Of a stretch of DNA of 64,000 nucleotides, positions 8,523-17,416 are shown piece by piece (the first letter of the stretch is position 1; each line of letters begins with the position of its first letter). The notes below the pieces were generated by a model, which did no database searches, was not told the DNA's origin, and was given only the letters and a program-made list of their open reading frames with translations. The position numbers and the translations under genes are program-made. This stretch comes from Corallococcus sp. AS-1-6. Its GTDB lineage: Bacteria > Myxococcota > Myxococcia > Myxococcales > Myxococcaceae. The stretch spans positions 1-64,000 of the forward strand of contig NZ_JAIQDE010000038.1 of assembly GCF_020037015.1 (NCBI RefSeq), read 5' to 3'.

Positions 8523-9578
8523 TCACCCCATGCGCCGCAGGCCCGGCAGGTCCTCCGGCCTGAGCACCCAGCGCGGCGGCTCCGGCGGCGACGTGCGCGT
8601 GCCCACCTGCGCCGCGGGGAAGCCCTCCACCAGCGCGTAGTCCGGGAACACCGCGCGCGCCTTCACCAGGCTTCCGGCCGCCACGTGGCAGCCTTTGCCC
8701 AGGTGGCTGCCCTCGCAGAGGATGGCGCCGGGCTCCACCACCGTGCCCGCGCCCAGGTTGCACGCGTGCAGCACGCAGCCCGGGCCCACCACCACGCCTT
8801 CATCCAGCACCAGCATGGTGTCCGGCTGCAGGTGCAGCACCGTGTTCTCCAGGATCTGCACCCGCGCCCCAATGCGCACCGGGCCGTTCAGGTCGCCGGT
8901 GATCTTCACGCCCGCGCCAATGATGGCCCCCGCGCCGATGACCACGTCACCGGACACCTCCGCGGAGGAGAAGAGCGTGGCGGTGGGGTGGACGAAGGGG
9001 TGACGGTCGCGAAAGGCATACAACTGTCCCATGGGGGCGTCCTCGGCGCGGTCCCGCGCGGAGAAAGGAGTCAATGGAGCGGCGGGGAGCGACAGGTCAC
9101 CGCCCCGTCGCTGCTGCAGGTGGGTCAGGTCCTCGGAGGAGAGCATCCGCAGGACCTGTCCCGGCCGGCCCAGCACCACGGATTGATCCGGCACCGTCAT
9201 GCCCGGCGGCAACACCGTGCCTTCGCCCACCAGGCAGCGGTCGCCCAGCGTCACGCCGGGCATCAGGATGGCGCCATCCCCGATGTCACACAGGGACCCC
9301 ACGCGCGCGCCCATCACCAGCGAGCGCGGGCCGAGCAGGGTCTTCTCGCCAATGGATGTGGGCCGTTCGGGCGTGCCCACCACCACCGCGTCCTCGCGCA
9401 GCGTGGAGAAGGCTCCCAACGTCACGGAGCCCCCCACCGAGCGCACCACCGCGCCGCGGGAGATGATGGCCCCGGGCCCCACTTGCGTGGTGCCCAGCAG
9501 TCGCGCGGACGAGGCGAGGGTGAAATGAGGACCTACCGCGGTGGGCAGGAGAGAGGCGGTCGCGGATAGGGAACTCAT
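8523..9578 (-). CDS. Protein with two left-handed beta-helix (hexapeptide) domains, gamma-carbonic-anhydrase/acyltransferase-like
   Basis: The 351-residue protein has two blocks of hexapeptide repeats ([LIV]-G-x4 pattern), roughly residues 10-150 and 195-320, joined by a charged linker. Such left-handed beta-helices form trimeric acyltransferases or gamma-class carbonic anhydrases. I see no clear catalytic histidine triad, so a structural or acyltransferase role is equally possible. The ATG at 9578 is used; an in-frame ATG at 9617 or a longer start at 9749 cannot be excluded, since none has a good ribosome site. It is divergent from the MATE transporter. Confidence 0.75.
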   Translation of the reverse strand: MSSLSATASLLPTAVGPHFTLASSARLLGTTQVGPGAIISRGAVVRSVGGSVTLGAFSTLREDAVVVGTPERPTSIGEKTLLGPRSLVMGARVGSLCDIGDGAILMPGVTLGDRCLVGEGTVLPPGMTVPDQSVVLGRPGQVLRMLSSEDLTHLQQRRGGDLSLPAAPLTPFSARDRAEDAPMGQLYAFRDRHPFVHPTATLFSSAEVSGDVVIGAGAIIGAGVKITGDLNGPVRIGARVQILENTVLHLQPDTMLVLDEGVVVGPGCVLHACNLGAGTVVEPGAILCEGSHLGKGCHVAAGSLVKARAVFPDYALVEGFPAAQVGTRTSPPEPPRWVLRPEDLPGLRRMG

Positions 9579-9801
9579 CGGGATGCAGCAAGCTACTCCC
9601 GGCCCTCCCAAGGGCATGTTGTCCAAAGGCACGACGCCCCCGTCCAACAGCGGACGCTCGCCCGCCGGGCCGATGAGGGTGGGTGCGGCACCTTCAGATG
9701 TCAGGAGTGGGGAGCCAGCGGCGTAGGAAGCGGCGTCGCTGGGCGCCACGTGTGGGCGTTTCGCGGTAGGAAGTCCCCTCGCTCTCGAAAGGCCTCACCC
9801 C

Positions 9802-11256
9802 GTGGAAGAGACACCGCTGGCGGACCGCCACGCCCAGGCGCCCGAGCCCGTGGCCAGCCGCGACGCCGTGAAGCAGGGACTGGGGTCCCTGGTGAAGGAG
9901 GCCCTGCACGGCTCGGAGCAGGACCTGACCCGGCTGCCGCTCGGGAGGGCCATCTTCCTGCTGGCCGTGCCCATGGTGCTGGAGATGTGCATGGAGTCGG
10001 TGTTCGCCGTGGTGGACGTCGCCTTCGTCGGCCGGTTGGGCGCGGAGGCGGTGGCCACGGTGGGGCTCACCGAGGGCATCCTCACCATCATCTACGCGGC
10101 CGGCATGGGCCTGAGCATCGGCGCCACGGCGATGGTGGCCCGCCGCATTGGAGAGAAGGACGCGGAGCGGGCGGCGCGCACGGCGGTGCAGGCCATTGGC
10201 CTGGGCGTGGTCATCTCCACGGTGCTGGCCGTGGCGGGCATCGTCTTCGCCCGGCCGCTGCTGGCGGCGCTCGGCGGCTCGCCGTGGGTGCTGGAGCACG
10301 GCGTGGGCTACACGCGCGTGATGATGGGCGGGGTGGTGAGCATCCTGCTGCTCTTCCTCATCAACGCCATCTTCCGGGGCGCGGGCGACGCGGCCATCGC
10401 GATGCGCGTGTTGATGCTGGCCAACGGGCTCAACATCGTGCTCGCGCCGTGTCTCATCTTCGGCTGGGGGCCGTTCCCGGAGCTGGGCGTGGTGGGCGCG
10501 GCGTGGGCCACCACCCTGGGCCGCAGCGCGGGCGTGGTGTACCAGCTCTTCCGGCTGGTGCGGTCCAACGGCCGGCTCCAGGTGCGGCGCGAGCACGTGT
10601 CGCTGGAGCCCGCGACGATGCTCGCGATGCTGCGGCTGTCCGGCGCGGGCATGGTGCAGGCGCTGGTGACCACGTCCAGTTGGGTGGTGCTGGTGCGCAT
10701 CGTGTCGACGTTCGGCAGCACGGCGCTGGCGGGCTACACCATCGCCATCCGCATCGTGATGTTCGCGCTGATGCCCGCGTGGGGCCTGGGCAACGCGGCG
10801 GCCACGCTGCTGGGACAGAGCATGGGCGCGGGGGACCCGGACCGGGGCGCGAAGGCGGTGTGGCTCGCGGGCAGGTACAACCTGATGGTGCTGGGCAGCA
10901 TCGGCGTGGCGTTCTTCCTCTTCGCGCATCCGCTGCTGGAGGCGTTCACGACGGACGCGGCGGTGGTGGACGAGGGGGCCAAGGCGCTGCGCATCTTCTC
11001 CTTGAGCTTCCTGTCGTGCGCGTACGGCATGGTCATCACCTCCGCGTTCAACGGCGCGGGGGACACGCGCACGCCCACGCTCATCGACCTGGGGTGTCTC
11101 TGGGCGCTGGAGCTGCCGCTGGCGTGGGTGCTGGCCCATCCGGTGGGCCTGGGCTCGGCGGGCGCGTACTGGGCGGTGCCGGCGGCCTTCGCGTTGATGT
11201 CCGTGCTGGGCATCGTCCTGTTCCGGCGCGGGCGCTGGAAGACGCGCGTGGTGTGA
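9802..11256 (+). CDS. MATE family multidrug/metabolite efflux transporter
   Basis: The 484-residue inner-membrane protein has about 12 hydrophobic helices in two related halves, typical of NorM/DinF-like MATE antiporters (PMVLEMCMESVFAVVDVAFVG in the first helix region, ELGVVGAAWAT in the middle). These export cationic compounds in exchange for sodium or protons. A hydrophilic N-terminal tail of about 45 residues precedes helix 1. The GTG start at 9802 lacks a strong ribosome site, and a start further in is possible. It ends 3 bases before the convergent GNAT gene. Confidence 0.92.
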   Translation: MEETPLADRHAQAPEPVASRDAVKQGLGSLVKEALHGSEQDLTRLPLGRAIFLLAVPMVLEMCMESVFAVVDVAFVGRLGAEAVATVGLTEGILTIIYAAGMGLSIGATAMVARRIGEKDAERAARTAVQAIGLGVVISTVLAVAGIVFARPLLAALGGSPWVLEHGVGYTRVMMGGVVSILLLFLINAIFRGAGDAAIAMRVLMLANGLNIVLAPCLIFGWGPFPELGVVGAAWATTLGRSAGVVYQLFRLVRSNGRLQVRREHVSLEPATMLAMLRLSGAGMVQALVTTSSWVVLVRIVSTFGSTALAGYTIAIRIVMFALMPAWGLGNAAATLLGQSMGAGDPDRGAKAVWLAGRYNLMVLGSIGVAFFLFAHPLLEAFTTDAAVVDEGAKALRIFSLSFLSCAYGMVITSAFNGAGDTRTPTLIDLGCLWALELPLAWVLAHPVGLGSAGAYWAVPAAFALMSVLGIVLFRRGRWKTRVV

Positions 11257-11259
11257 GCG

Positions 11260-12366
11260 TCAGGGCAGGCAGATTTCGAAGCCGGTGCGTCCCCCGGGGA
11301 AGGTCCTCGGGGGGCGCGAGGCGGGCGTGACGGCGTAGAGGTGGAAGTCCAGCCTCCGCTGGATGAAGCAGTCGAACGCGGGGGCCAGCGGATCCCCGGC
11401 GTCCTGCTGCACGGTGAAGAAGTGGAAGCCCCGGCCGTGGAACGCGGCGTAGACGGCGTCCAGCAGCGCGCGCAGGACGGCGGGGTCCTCTGACGGGATG
11501 CTGGTGTTGCAGAGGTAGAAGTAGCGGAAGTCGCCGCCGGGCGCGGGCAGGCGGGGCGCGCCGGTGACGGTGGCGAGCGCGTTGAAGCCCCGGCGCACCC
11601 ACCTCATGCCGCCCCGGTACGCGAGCACGCGGTAGCGCTTCACGGCGTCGGGGTTCCAGGCCGAAGTGCAGCCGGCGAGCCGCCCGGCGGAGTCGAACGC
11701 GAGGAACGAATCCTCCACGCGAAGCCCCGGCCAGTGCGCGAGCCGGTGCTCCAGCTCGCCGGTGTCGAAGCGGTAGCCGAAGGGGCGCGAGCGGTGGTCC
11801 GCGTCCAGCAGCGCGGCCATGGCGGGCACGTCCGCGGCGGTGGCCCGGCGCACGGAGTAGCGGCTGGGGCGCGGCTTGCGGCGCAGGACGAACTGGAGCG
11901 AGACGGCGGAGAACGCGCGCATCAGGTGGTAGTGCGGCTGCGCTTCCCGGGACGCGCCCCGGCGCACCAGGGCCTGGAGCGCGGCGGCGTTGGAGGCCAT
12001 GACGGCGGTGAGGAACACGTCCACGCCATGGCGGCGGGAGGTCTCCTCCAGCACGGGCCCATAGAACCGGGCCAGCCCCCGGGCGCGGCGCGCGGAGAAG
12101 CGGGTGCGCAAATCGCCCAGGTAGCCCACGCGGCACGGCTTGCCGTCCAGCCACCCGTCGCGGACGTGGATGGCGCCCATGCCGTCCAGGCGGGAGGTTT
12201 CGCCGTGGGCCCAGACCTCCGCGTCCCCGCGCTGCATGGCGAAGAGGCCGAAGTAGTCCGGCGAGCGCTGCGTGCTGAGCACCAGGTCCCCGGTCATGGG
12301 CACGTCGCCGAACAGGTCCAGCAGCGCGGCGTTGTCGTCCCGGGTGGCTCGGCGGAGGGGGCTCAT
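11260..12366 (-). CDS. Tandem GNAT-fold acetyltransferase-like protein
   Basis: The 368-residue soluble protein appears to contain two GNAT-like halves. The first starts SPLRRATRDDNAALLDLF and has RVGYLGDLRTRFSARRARGLARFYG, an acetyl-CoA-binding-like helix. The second starts SVRRATAADVPAMAALLD near residue 170. The pattern RRAT-x-x-D at both starts supports an internal duplication. No substrate can be inferred. The gene is convergent with the MATE gene and divergent from the GlsB-type gene. Confidence 0.75.
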   Translation of the reverse strand: MSPLRRATRDDNAALLDLFGDVPMTGDLVLSTQRSPDYFGLFAMQRGDAEVWAHGETSRLDGMGAIHVRDGWLDGKPCRVGYLGDLRTRFSARRARGLARFYGPVLEETSRRHGVDVFLTAVMASNAAALQALVRRGASREAQPHYHLMRAFSAVSLQFVLRRKPRPSRYSVRRATAADVPAMAALLDADHRSRPFGYRFDTGELEHRLAHWPGLRVEDSFLAFDSAGRLAGCTSAWNPDAVKRYRVLAYRGGMRWVRRGFNALATVTGAPRLPAPGGDFRYFYLCNTSIPSEDPAVLRALLDAVYAAFHGRGFHFFTVQQDAGDPLAPAFDCFIQRRLDFHLYAVTPASRPPRTFPGGRTGFEICLP

Positions 12367-12463
12367 GGGTCGCGCGACAGCCTATGCGACGGGGTGCACT
12401 TCCGCCCCCGCCTCCCGTGCGCCACATTGCGGGCAAGTTCACTCGCCGCACGGGGAGGACGTC

Positions 12464-12724
12464 ATGGGGCTGCTGGGGTGGATCATCTTCGGCTTCTTCG
12501 CGGGGCTCATCGCCCGGGCCGTGCTGCCCGGGAACCAGCGCCTGGGGTGCATTGGCACCACGCTCCTGGGCGTCGCCGGGGCCTTCGTGGGCGGCTTCCT
12601 CACGTCCGTCTGGCGAGGCACCGACTGGCGCGACCCGGAGCCCACCGGCTTCCTGGGCGCCATCCTGGGCGCCATCGTCCTGCTCCTGGTGTCCCAGGCC
12701 GCCTTCGGCGGGCGCTCCCGGTAG
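12464..12724 (+). CDS. GlsB/YeaQ/YmgE family stress-response membrane protein
   Basis: The 86-residue protein matches the transglycosylase-associated/GlsB family: an N-terminal helix with GWIIFGFFAGLIAR, then GCIGTTLLGVAGAFVGGFL, a short polar loop, and GFLGAILGAIVLLL. Three membrane helices are expected. Members are induced by envelope or acid stress, but no biochemical activity is established. The start is fixed by GGGGAGGAC seven or so bases upstream. Confidence 0.9.
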   Translation: MGLLGWIIFGFFAGLIARAVLPGNQRLGCIGTTLLGVAGAFVGGFLTSVWRGTDWRDPEPTGFLGAILGAIVLLLVSQAAFGGRSR

Positions 12725-12923
12725 GTCCCCCTCCCGCCGGGAATCCCGGGACGTCCCACCGGTTGGGGGGCCGGCGGTCGGTTGTCCTACCTGCATGGAC
12801 CCCCTTCCGGGGAAAGCACGGTTCCCAAGAGGATGCCGGGCACTTTCTGTAGTAGACCGCGCCCCCAGGCATGCAGCGGGGGGCGGTCGGCCGCCGCTGA
12901 GCCAAAGGAAAGGCGACGACATC

Positions 12924-13742
12924 ATGATGAAGAAGACGATCCTGATCGCGGCGATGCTGAGCCTCACGGCCTGCCAGGGCCAGGGCGCGAAGCCGGGCGA
13001 GACCTCCGCCACCGGCACCACGACGGCGGGCGCCGCCGGTGCTCCCCAGACCGAGGAGCAGAAGACGCTGTACGCGCTGGGCCTGTCCATCGGCCGCAGC
13101 ATCAGCGTGTTCGACATGACCCCGCAGGAGCTGGAGTTCGTGAAGGCCGGCCTCACCGCCCAGGTCACCGGTCAGAAGACCGACGTGGACCTGGAGACCT
13201 ACGGCCCCAAGCTCCAGGACCTCGCGCGCGAGCGTTCGCTGCGCAAGGCCAACGCGGAGAAGGAGAAGTCCGCGAAGTTCCTGGAGGAGAAGGCCAAGGA
13301 GCCCGGCGCCGTGAAGACCGAGTCCGGCCTCATCTACAAGGAGACCCAGGCGGGCACCGGTCCCCAGCCCCAGGCCACCGACATCGTGAAGGTGCACTAC
13401 AAGGGCACGCTCGCGGACGGCAAGGAGTTCGACTCCTCCTACAAGCGCGGTGAGCCCACGCAGTTCCCGCTCCAGGGCGTCATCAAGTGCTGGACCGAGG
13501 GCCTCCAGAAGATGAAGGTCGGCGGCAAGGCGCAGCTCGTGTGCCCCTCCGACATCGCCTACGGCGACCGCGGCGCGCCCCCGAACATCCCCGGCGGCGC
13601 CGCCCTGGTGTTCGAGGTCGAGCTGCTCGAGATCGTGAAGCCCCCCGAGGCTCCCCCGGGCATGCCCGGCGGCATGGGCGCCCCCCCGGCCCCCGGCGCG
13701 AAGCCGCCCCCGGCCGCCAAGCCGCCCCCGGCGACGAAGTAG
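12924..13742 (+). CDS. FKBP-type peptidyl-prolyl isomerase lipoprotein
   Basis: The 272-residue protein has a lipoprotein signal (MLSLTAC, acylated Cys17), an FkpA-like helical dimerisation region (about 38-125) and an FKBP domain (about 130-235) with VKVHYKGTLADGKEFDSSY and GGAALVFEVELLEI. It should assist folding of exported proteins in the periplasm. The C-terminus carries a Pro/Gly/Ala-rich tail of about 35 residues, probably a flexible linker in the envelope. An intrinsic terminator follows at 13776-13814, so it is transcribed alone. Confidence 0.93.
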   Translation: MMKKTILIAAMLSLTACQGQGAKPGETSATGTTTAGAAGAPQTEEQKTLYALGLSIGRSISVFDMTPQELEFVKAGLTAQVTGQKTDVDLETYGPKLQDLARERSLRKANAEKEKSAKFLEEKAKEPGAVKTESGLIYKETQAGTGPQPQATDIVKVHYKGTLADGKEFDSSYKRGEPTQFPLQGVIKCWTEGLQKMKVGGKAQLVCPSDIAYGDRGAPPNIPGGAALVFEVELLEIVKPPEAPPGMPGGMGAPPAPGAKPPPAAKPPPATK

Positions 13743-13775
13743 TCACCCCCTCCCTCTCGCGGGAGCGGCGGTAAC

Positions 13776-13814
13776 GAGGGCCGACGTGAGGGACTTCCCC
13801 TCGCGCCGGCCCTC
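13776..13814 (+). terminator. Intrinsic terminator after the FKBP gene
   Basis: A 17-base arm starting GAGGGCCGACG pairs with a 17-base arm ending CGGCCCTC, with two mismatches that are G-T wobbles in RNA, around a 5-base loop. A short T-containing stretch (TTCG) follows. It lies 33 bases past the FKBP stop. Confidence 0.7.
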
Positions 13815-13921
13815 TTCGCGTCCGGGGCTCAACGCGCTGGCGCGTCCGCCTCCACCGCGCTACGCCCCCAGGGCACGCGGGGAGCGGCCCGGACTGCCCG
13901 GGCCCCGAAAGGACACGGACG

Positions 13922-14767
13922 ATGAAGCCGGACATGAAGAGGCTCACGTGGGTGCTGGCGGCGGCGCTGATGCTGGGCGCCTGCGCGACGAGCAGTCCGG
14001 CGGAGGTGGCGCGCGCGCCGTCCGCCACGGGCGCCGTCTCCGAGGAGGAGTTCAAGGCCATGCACACCCTGCGCACGGACGCCGCCCCCGAGCGCAAGGG
14101 CCAGCCGGTGGAGCTGTCCGACGGCTCCAAGGCCTACCTGAGCCTGCCGCCGGGCGCGAAGGGCCCCCTGCCCGCCGTCATCGTCATCCACGAGTGGTGG
14201 GGCCTCAACGAGCACGTGCAGGCCTGGGCGGACCGGCTGGCGGCCGAGGGCTACGCGGCGCTCGCGGTGGACCTCTACCACGGCAAGGTGGCCACCACGC
14301 CCGACCAGGCGCTCGCGCTGGTGAAGGCCGCGGACGACGACGAGGCCACCAAGACGCTGCTGGCCGCGCACGCGTTCCTCAAGAGCGACCCGCGCATCCA
14401 GGCCCCGCGCACCGGCAGCATCGGCTGGTGCTTCGGCGGCGGCTGGTCGCTGCGCACCGCCATGGCCATCCCGGAGCTGAGCGCGGCGGTCATCTACTAC
14501 GGCCACCCGGTGACCGACCCCCAGCAGCTCTCCACCATCAAGGCGCAGGTGCTGGGCATCTTCGGCACGAAGGACAAGTCCATCCCGCCAGCGACGGTGA
14601 AGGCCTTCGAGAAGGCGCTGGACGAGGCCGGCGTGCGCAGCCGCATCGTGGAGTACGACGCGGACCACGCCTTCGCGAACCCCTCTGGCGCGCGCTACGA
14701 TGAGCGCGCCGCCGCCTCCGCCTGGGCGGAGACGTCCGCGTTCCTCGCGCGCACGCTCAAGCGCTGA
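13922..14767 (+). CDS. Dienelactone hydrolase family lipoprotein
   Basis: The 281-residue protein has a lipobox (MLGAC, Cys21) and a dienelactone-hydrolase alpha/beta fold: IHEWWG with Glu91, nucleophile Cys170 in GWCFGGGW, Asp near 217 in FGTKDKS, and His249 in DADHAF. The Cys-Asp-His triad is complete. Cytoplasmic members open dienelactones, but a lipid-anchored envelope enzyme like this probably hydrolyses other esters or lactones. It stands between the FKBP terminator and a convergent CAP-domain gene. Confidence 0.9.
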   Translation: MKPDMKRLTWVLAAALMLGACATSSPAEVARAPSATGAVSEEEFKAMHTLRTDAAPERKGQPVELSDGSKAYLSLPPGAKGPLPAVIVIHEWWGLNEHVQAWADRLAAEGYAALAVDLYHGKVATTPDQALALVKAADDDEATKTLLAAHAFLKSDPRIQAPRTGSIGWCFGGGWSLRTAMAIPELSAAVIYYGHPVTDPQQLSTIKAQVLGIFGTKDKSIPPATVKAFEKALDEAGVRSRIVEYDADHAFANPSGARYDERAAASAWAETSAFLARTLKR

Positions 14768-14782
14768 GGCGGCACGGGGCCC

Positions 14783-15388
14783 TCAGTAGGGACGCTGGCC
14801 CGTGAAGTTGCCCGGGGGCGCGTAGTTGCACACCCAGAAGTCCCACGGGGAGGAGCCACCAAAGGGAGAGTTGGTGGTGCAGCGCTTCGTGGCGCAGCCC
14901 AGGCGGCGGGTGTTGCGCCACACCACCTGCGTGTAGTGGCCGCAGACCTCGCCCGCCTTGCAGGTGTTGCTCGCGTAGTCGTAGTCCGCCGCCTCGTCCA
15001 CCCAGCCCTTCACCGCGCCCTTCGCGTCCCAGAGCCCCGGCGTGGCGGCGGCGATGTTCTCCCCCGCGTTGCCCCGGCCGTCGTTGTGCTTGAACTGGCA
15101 CTGCTCCACCCACTTGCGGGCCGTCTCCTCCACCGAGGGGTCCCACGTGAGCGGCTCCAGCGCGGGGGACGGCGTGGGCTTCGCGGCGGCGCGGGCCGCG
15201 TTGTGGGCGTCCAGCATGTCGCGGGCGAACTGCGTCAGCTCCACGCCGCCGCCGTCCGCGCCGGTGCCCCCGTCCTCCAGGACGCCCGCGTCCTGGGGCG
15301 TGTCGTCCGGGTCCCCGTCGGGGATGCAGGCGAGCAGGAGGAACGGGCTGAGCAGGGACAGGGCGCGGAGGAGGGAAGGGCGTCGCAT
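14783..15388 (-). CDS. CAP (SCP-like) domain lipoprotein
   Basis: The 201-residue protein has a lipoprotein signal ending LLLAC, an Asp/Gly-rich linker, then a CAP domain (about 50-201): MLDAHNAARAA, WDPSVEETARKWVEQC, GENIAAATPG, CGHYTQVVWRNTRRLGC and FWVCNYAPPGN. Conserved His and Glu residues of the CAP cavity are present and several Cys could form disulfides. CAP proteins act outside the cytoplasm, often binding sterols or lipids; bacterial roles are mostly unknown. It is a clear paralogue of the gene at 17410-18069. Confidence 0.92.
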   Translation of the reverse strand: MRRPSLLRALSLLSPFLLLACIPDGDPDDTPQDAGVLEDGGTGADGGGVELTQFARDMLDAHNAARAAAKPTPSPALEPLTWDPSVEETARKWVEQCQFKHNDGRGNAGENIAAATPGLWDAKGAVKGWVDEAADYDYASNTCKAGEVCGHYTQVVWRNTRRLGCATKRCTTNSPFGGSSPWDFWVCNYAPPGNFTGQRPY

Positions 15389-15501
15389 GGCGGGATTATC
15401 CGCGCGCGGGTGGGTGTGCGGGCAAGCGGACAGGGGGGCCGCGAGGATGGGGAGGCGCGGGCGCCCCGTGATAGGGTCGGGGGCCGGTCAGGAGACGCGA
15501 C

Positions 15502-15714
15502 ATGAGCCACGATGAATCCCGCGCGCGGAAGATCCAGACAGCCCTTGAAGGGAACGATGAGTTCAGCACCTTCTCCATCGACCCGGACCTCAAGAAGCTG
15601 AAGCAGAAGCTGGACCTCCAGTCGGAGGCGCAGCACCAGCAGTCCGGCCGCCCGGAGACCGCCCCCAAGTCGGGCATGTTCATGCGGCTGTTCCACAAGA
15701 TGTTCCGGGGTTGA
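15502..15714 (+). CDS. Small hypothetical protein, 70 residues
   Basis: This short hydrophilic protein has alternating acidic and basic residues, a central Lys-rich segment (DLKKLKQKLDL) likely to be helical, and a basic, hydrophobic C-terminus (MRLFHKMFRG) that could touch a membrane. A plausible ribosome site (CAGGAGACG) precedes the ATG, and the TPR gene begins 8 bases after its stop, so the two are probably co-transcribed. No family recognised. Confidence 0.6.
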   Translation: MSHDESRARKIQTALEGNDEFSTFSIDPDLKKLKQKLDLQSEAQHQQSGRPETAPKSGMFMRLFHKMFRG

Positions 15715-15722
15715 GGGGCACG

Positions 15723-16400
15723 ATGGTCAAGGAGTCCTACCGCGCGCAGTGGGAACGCTCGCGGGCGTATCTGGAGACGGGGGACCTGGGGCTCGCGCTC
15801 CAGGAGCTGCGGGACGCGCTGACGCTGGCGCCGGACGACGCGGTCCTCTGGGAGGAGATCTTCAACCTGTCGCTGCTCGGGGGCCTCACGCAGAACGCCC
15901 TGGCCGCCGCGCTGCGGCTGCGGCAACTGGCGCCGGAGAACCCCAACTTCATCGGCCTGCACGCCATGGCCGCGCTGCTCGCCGGCAAGCTGACGGAGGC
16001 CCTGCCCCTCTTCGAGGAGGTCCTCCAGCGCGACCCCGAGTCGGTGGAGGCCCGCCGGCAGCTCGCGCGCGCCCTGGACATCGCGGGCCAGCGCGGCCGG
16101 GTGCGCACGCTCCTGGAAGAGGCCGTCGCGCGGGCGCCCACGGACCCGGGCGCGCCCAACGACCTGGCGGTGCACTACCTGGAGCACGTGCCCCAGGAGG
16201 GCCCGGCGCTCGCCGCGTCCATCCTGGCGCCGGTGCTGGAGGCGCACCCGCGGGACCCCACCACGCACTTCAACCTGGCGCTGGCGCTGCGCCTGGCGGA
16301 GCCGGCGAAGGCCCGTCACCACGCGCAGCAGGTGCTCCAGGGCGGTGACAAGGAGCTGAGCGCGAAGGCCCAGCAGTTGCTGTCCATGATCCCCGCCTGA
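15723..16400 (+). CDS. Tetratricopeptide repeat protein
   Basis: The 225-residue protein has TPR-like helical pairs through most of its length (AYLETGDLGLALQELRDALTLAPDD, then AALLAGKLTEALPLFEEVLQRDP and RRQLARALDIAGQRGRVRTLLEEAV). No signal peptide or catalytic domain is seen, so it is probably a cytoplasmic protein-protein adaptor. ATG at 15723 is preferred over the upstream TTG at 15711 because GAGGGG lies just before it. Confidence 0.85.
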   Translation: MVKESYRAQWERSRAYLETGDLGLALQELRDALTLAPDDAVLWEEIFNLSLLGGLTQNALAAALRLRQLAPENPNFIGLHAMAALLAGKLTEALPLFEEVLQRDPESVEARRQLARALDIAGQRGRVRTLLEEAVARAPTDPGAPNDLAVHYLEHVPQEGPALAASILAPVLEAHPRDPTTHFNLALALRLAEPAKARHHAQQVLQGGDKELSAKAQQLLSMIPA

Positions 16401-16411
16401 AGCGTCAGGCC

Positions 16412-16437
16412 GCGCCGGGGCCCCCCGTCCCCGGCGC
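16412..16437. repeat. Perfect 9-bp inverted repeat before the propeller gene
   Basis: GCGCCGGGG and CCCCGGCGC flank an 8-base loop. The stem starts 12 bases after the TPR stop and ends one base before the ATG at 16439. It may terminate the upstream transcript or mask the next ribosome site. Confidence 0.6.
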
Positions 16438-16438
16438 C

Positions 16439-17416
16439 ATGGATTTCCAGAGACAGACCTTGAAGACCCCGGGCGCCGTGTCCTCCCTCTGCTGGAGCGG
16501 CGACGCCCTGGTGGACCCGGTGGGCGGCATGGTGCGCTACCACCTGGACGGCAGCACCTTCGACCCGCACCTCCGCTACGCCTACCGCTTCGACCGCGCG
16601 GTGATGTCCCCGGACGGCCGCTACGGCGTGCTGTACGAATCGCTGGGGACGGCGGGGCTGTTGCTCGAAGGCACGCGCGTGGTGCGGCAGCTCACGCGCG
16701 ACTTCTACCAGGCGCACGTCTACGACTACCCCGTGGCCCTGCACACGCTGCCCAGCGGACGCACGCTGCTGGCGCACTGCCCGGAGTCGTACTGCGTGGT
16801 GGAGCTGGAGGACGCCGCCACGGGCGAGCGCCTCACGAAGCGCGACAACACCCCCATCGACATCTTCCACTCGCGGCTCCAGTTCAGCCCGGACGGGCGC
16901 TACCTGGCGAGCGCGGGGTGGATGTGGCACCCGGTGGACGCGGCGTCGGTGTTCGACGTGCCCCGCGCGCTGGAGGAGCCCGCGTCGCTGGACAGCGCCG
17001 CGCTGATGGAGGGCGTGGAGAACGGCCTCTTCCTCACGGCCGTGGCCTTCGGCGCACGCGACACGCTCGTGTTCGTGCGGCTGGAGGAGTCCCGCGACGA
17101 CGCCCGGTTCTTCCTGGGCACGTACTCGCTGACGGAGAAGAAGGTGCTATCCGAGGTGGCGCTGGAGGATCCCGCGGGCCCGCTGATGGTCGTGGACGCG
17201 GAGCACGTGGTGGACTTCTTCGGCCACCCGAAGCTCGTGTCGCGCTCCACCGGCCGCGTGGTGCGGCGCTGGGAGGACCTGGACACGGGGAAGGTGCTGG
17301 CCAGCATCCGCCACCACCTGCCGCCCCCGCCGCCCTTCGCGCTGGACGCCGCGCACCGCCGCTTCGCCGTGGGCACGGCGAGCGGCATCGAGGTCGTCAC
17401 GCTCGCGGCTCAGTAG
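16439..17416 (+). CDS. WD40-like beta-propeller protein, hypothetical
   Basis: The 325-residue protein has repeated blade-like segments typical of WD40/PD40 propellers (FDRAVMSPDGRYGVLYES, RLQFSPDGRYLASAGW, FALDAAHRRFAVGTASG). There is no signal peptide, so it is probably cytoplasmic. No Shine-Dalgarno sequence is visible, because a hairpin abuts the start codon. It converges with a CAP-domain gene with a 7-base overlap of coding ends. No function can be assigned. Confidence 0.78.
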   Translation: MDFQRQTLKTPGAVSSLCWSGDALVDPVGGMVRYHLDGSTFDPHLRYAYRFDRAVMSPDGRYGVLYESLGTAGLLLEGTRVVRQLTRDFYQAHVYDYPVALHTLPSGRTLLAHCPESYCVVELEDAATGERLTKRDNTPIDIFHSRLQFSPDGRYLASAGWMWHPVDAASVFDVPRALEEPASLDSAALMEGVENGLFLTAVAFGARDTLVFVRLEESRDDARFFLGTYSLTEKKVLSEVALEDPAGPLMVVDAEHVVDFFGHPKLVSRSTGRVVRRWEDLDTGKVLASIRHHLPPPPPFALDAAHRRFAVGTASGIEVVTLAAQ

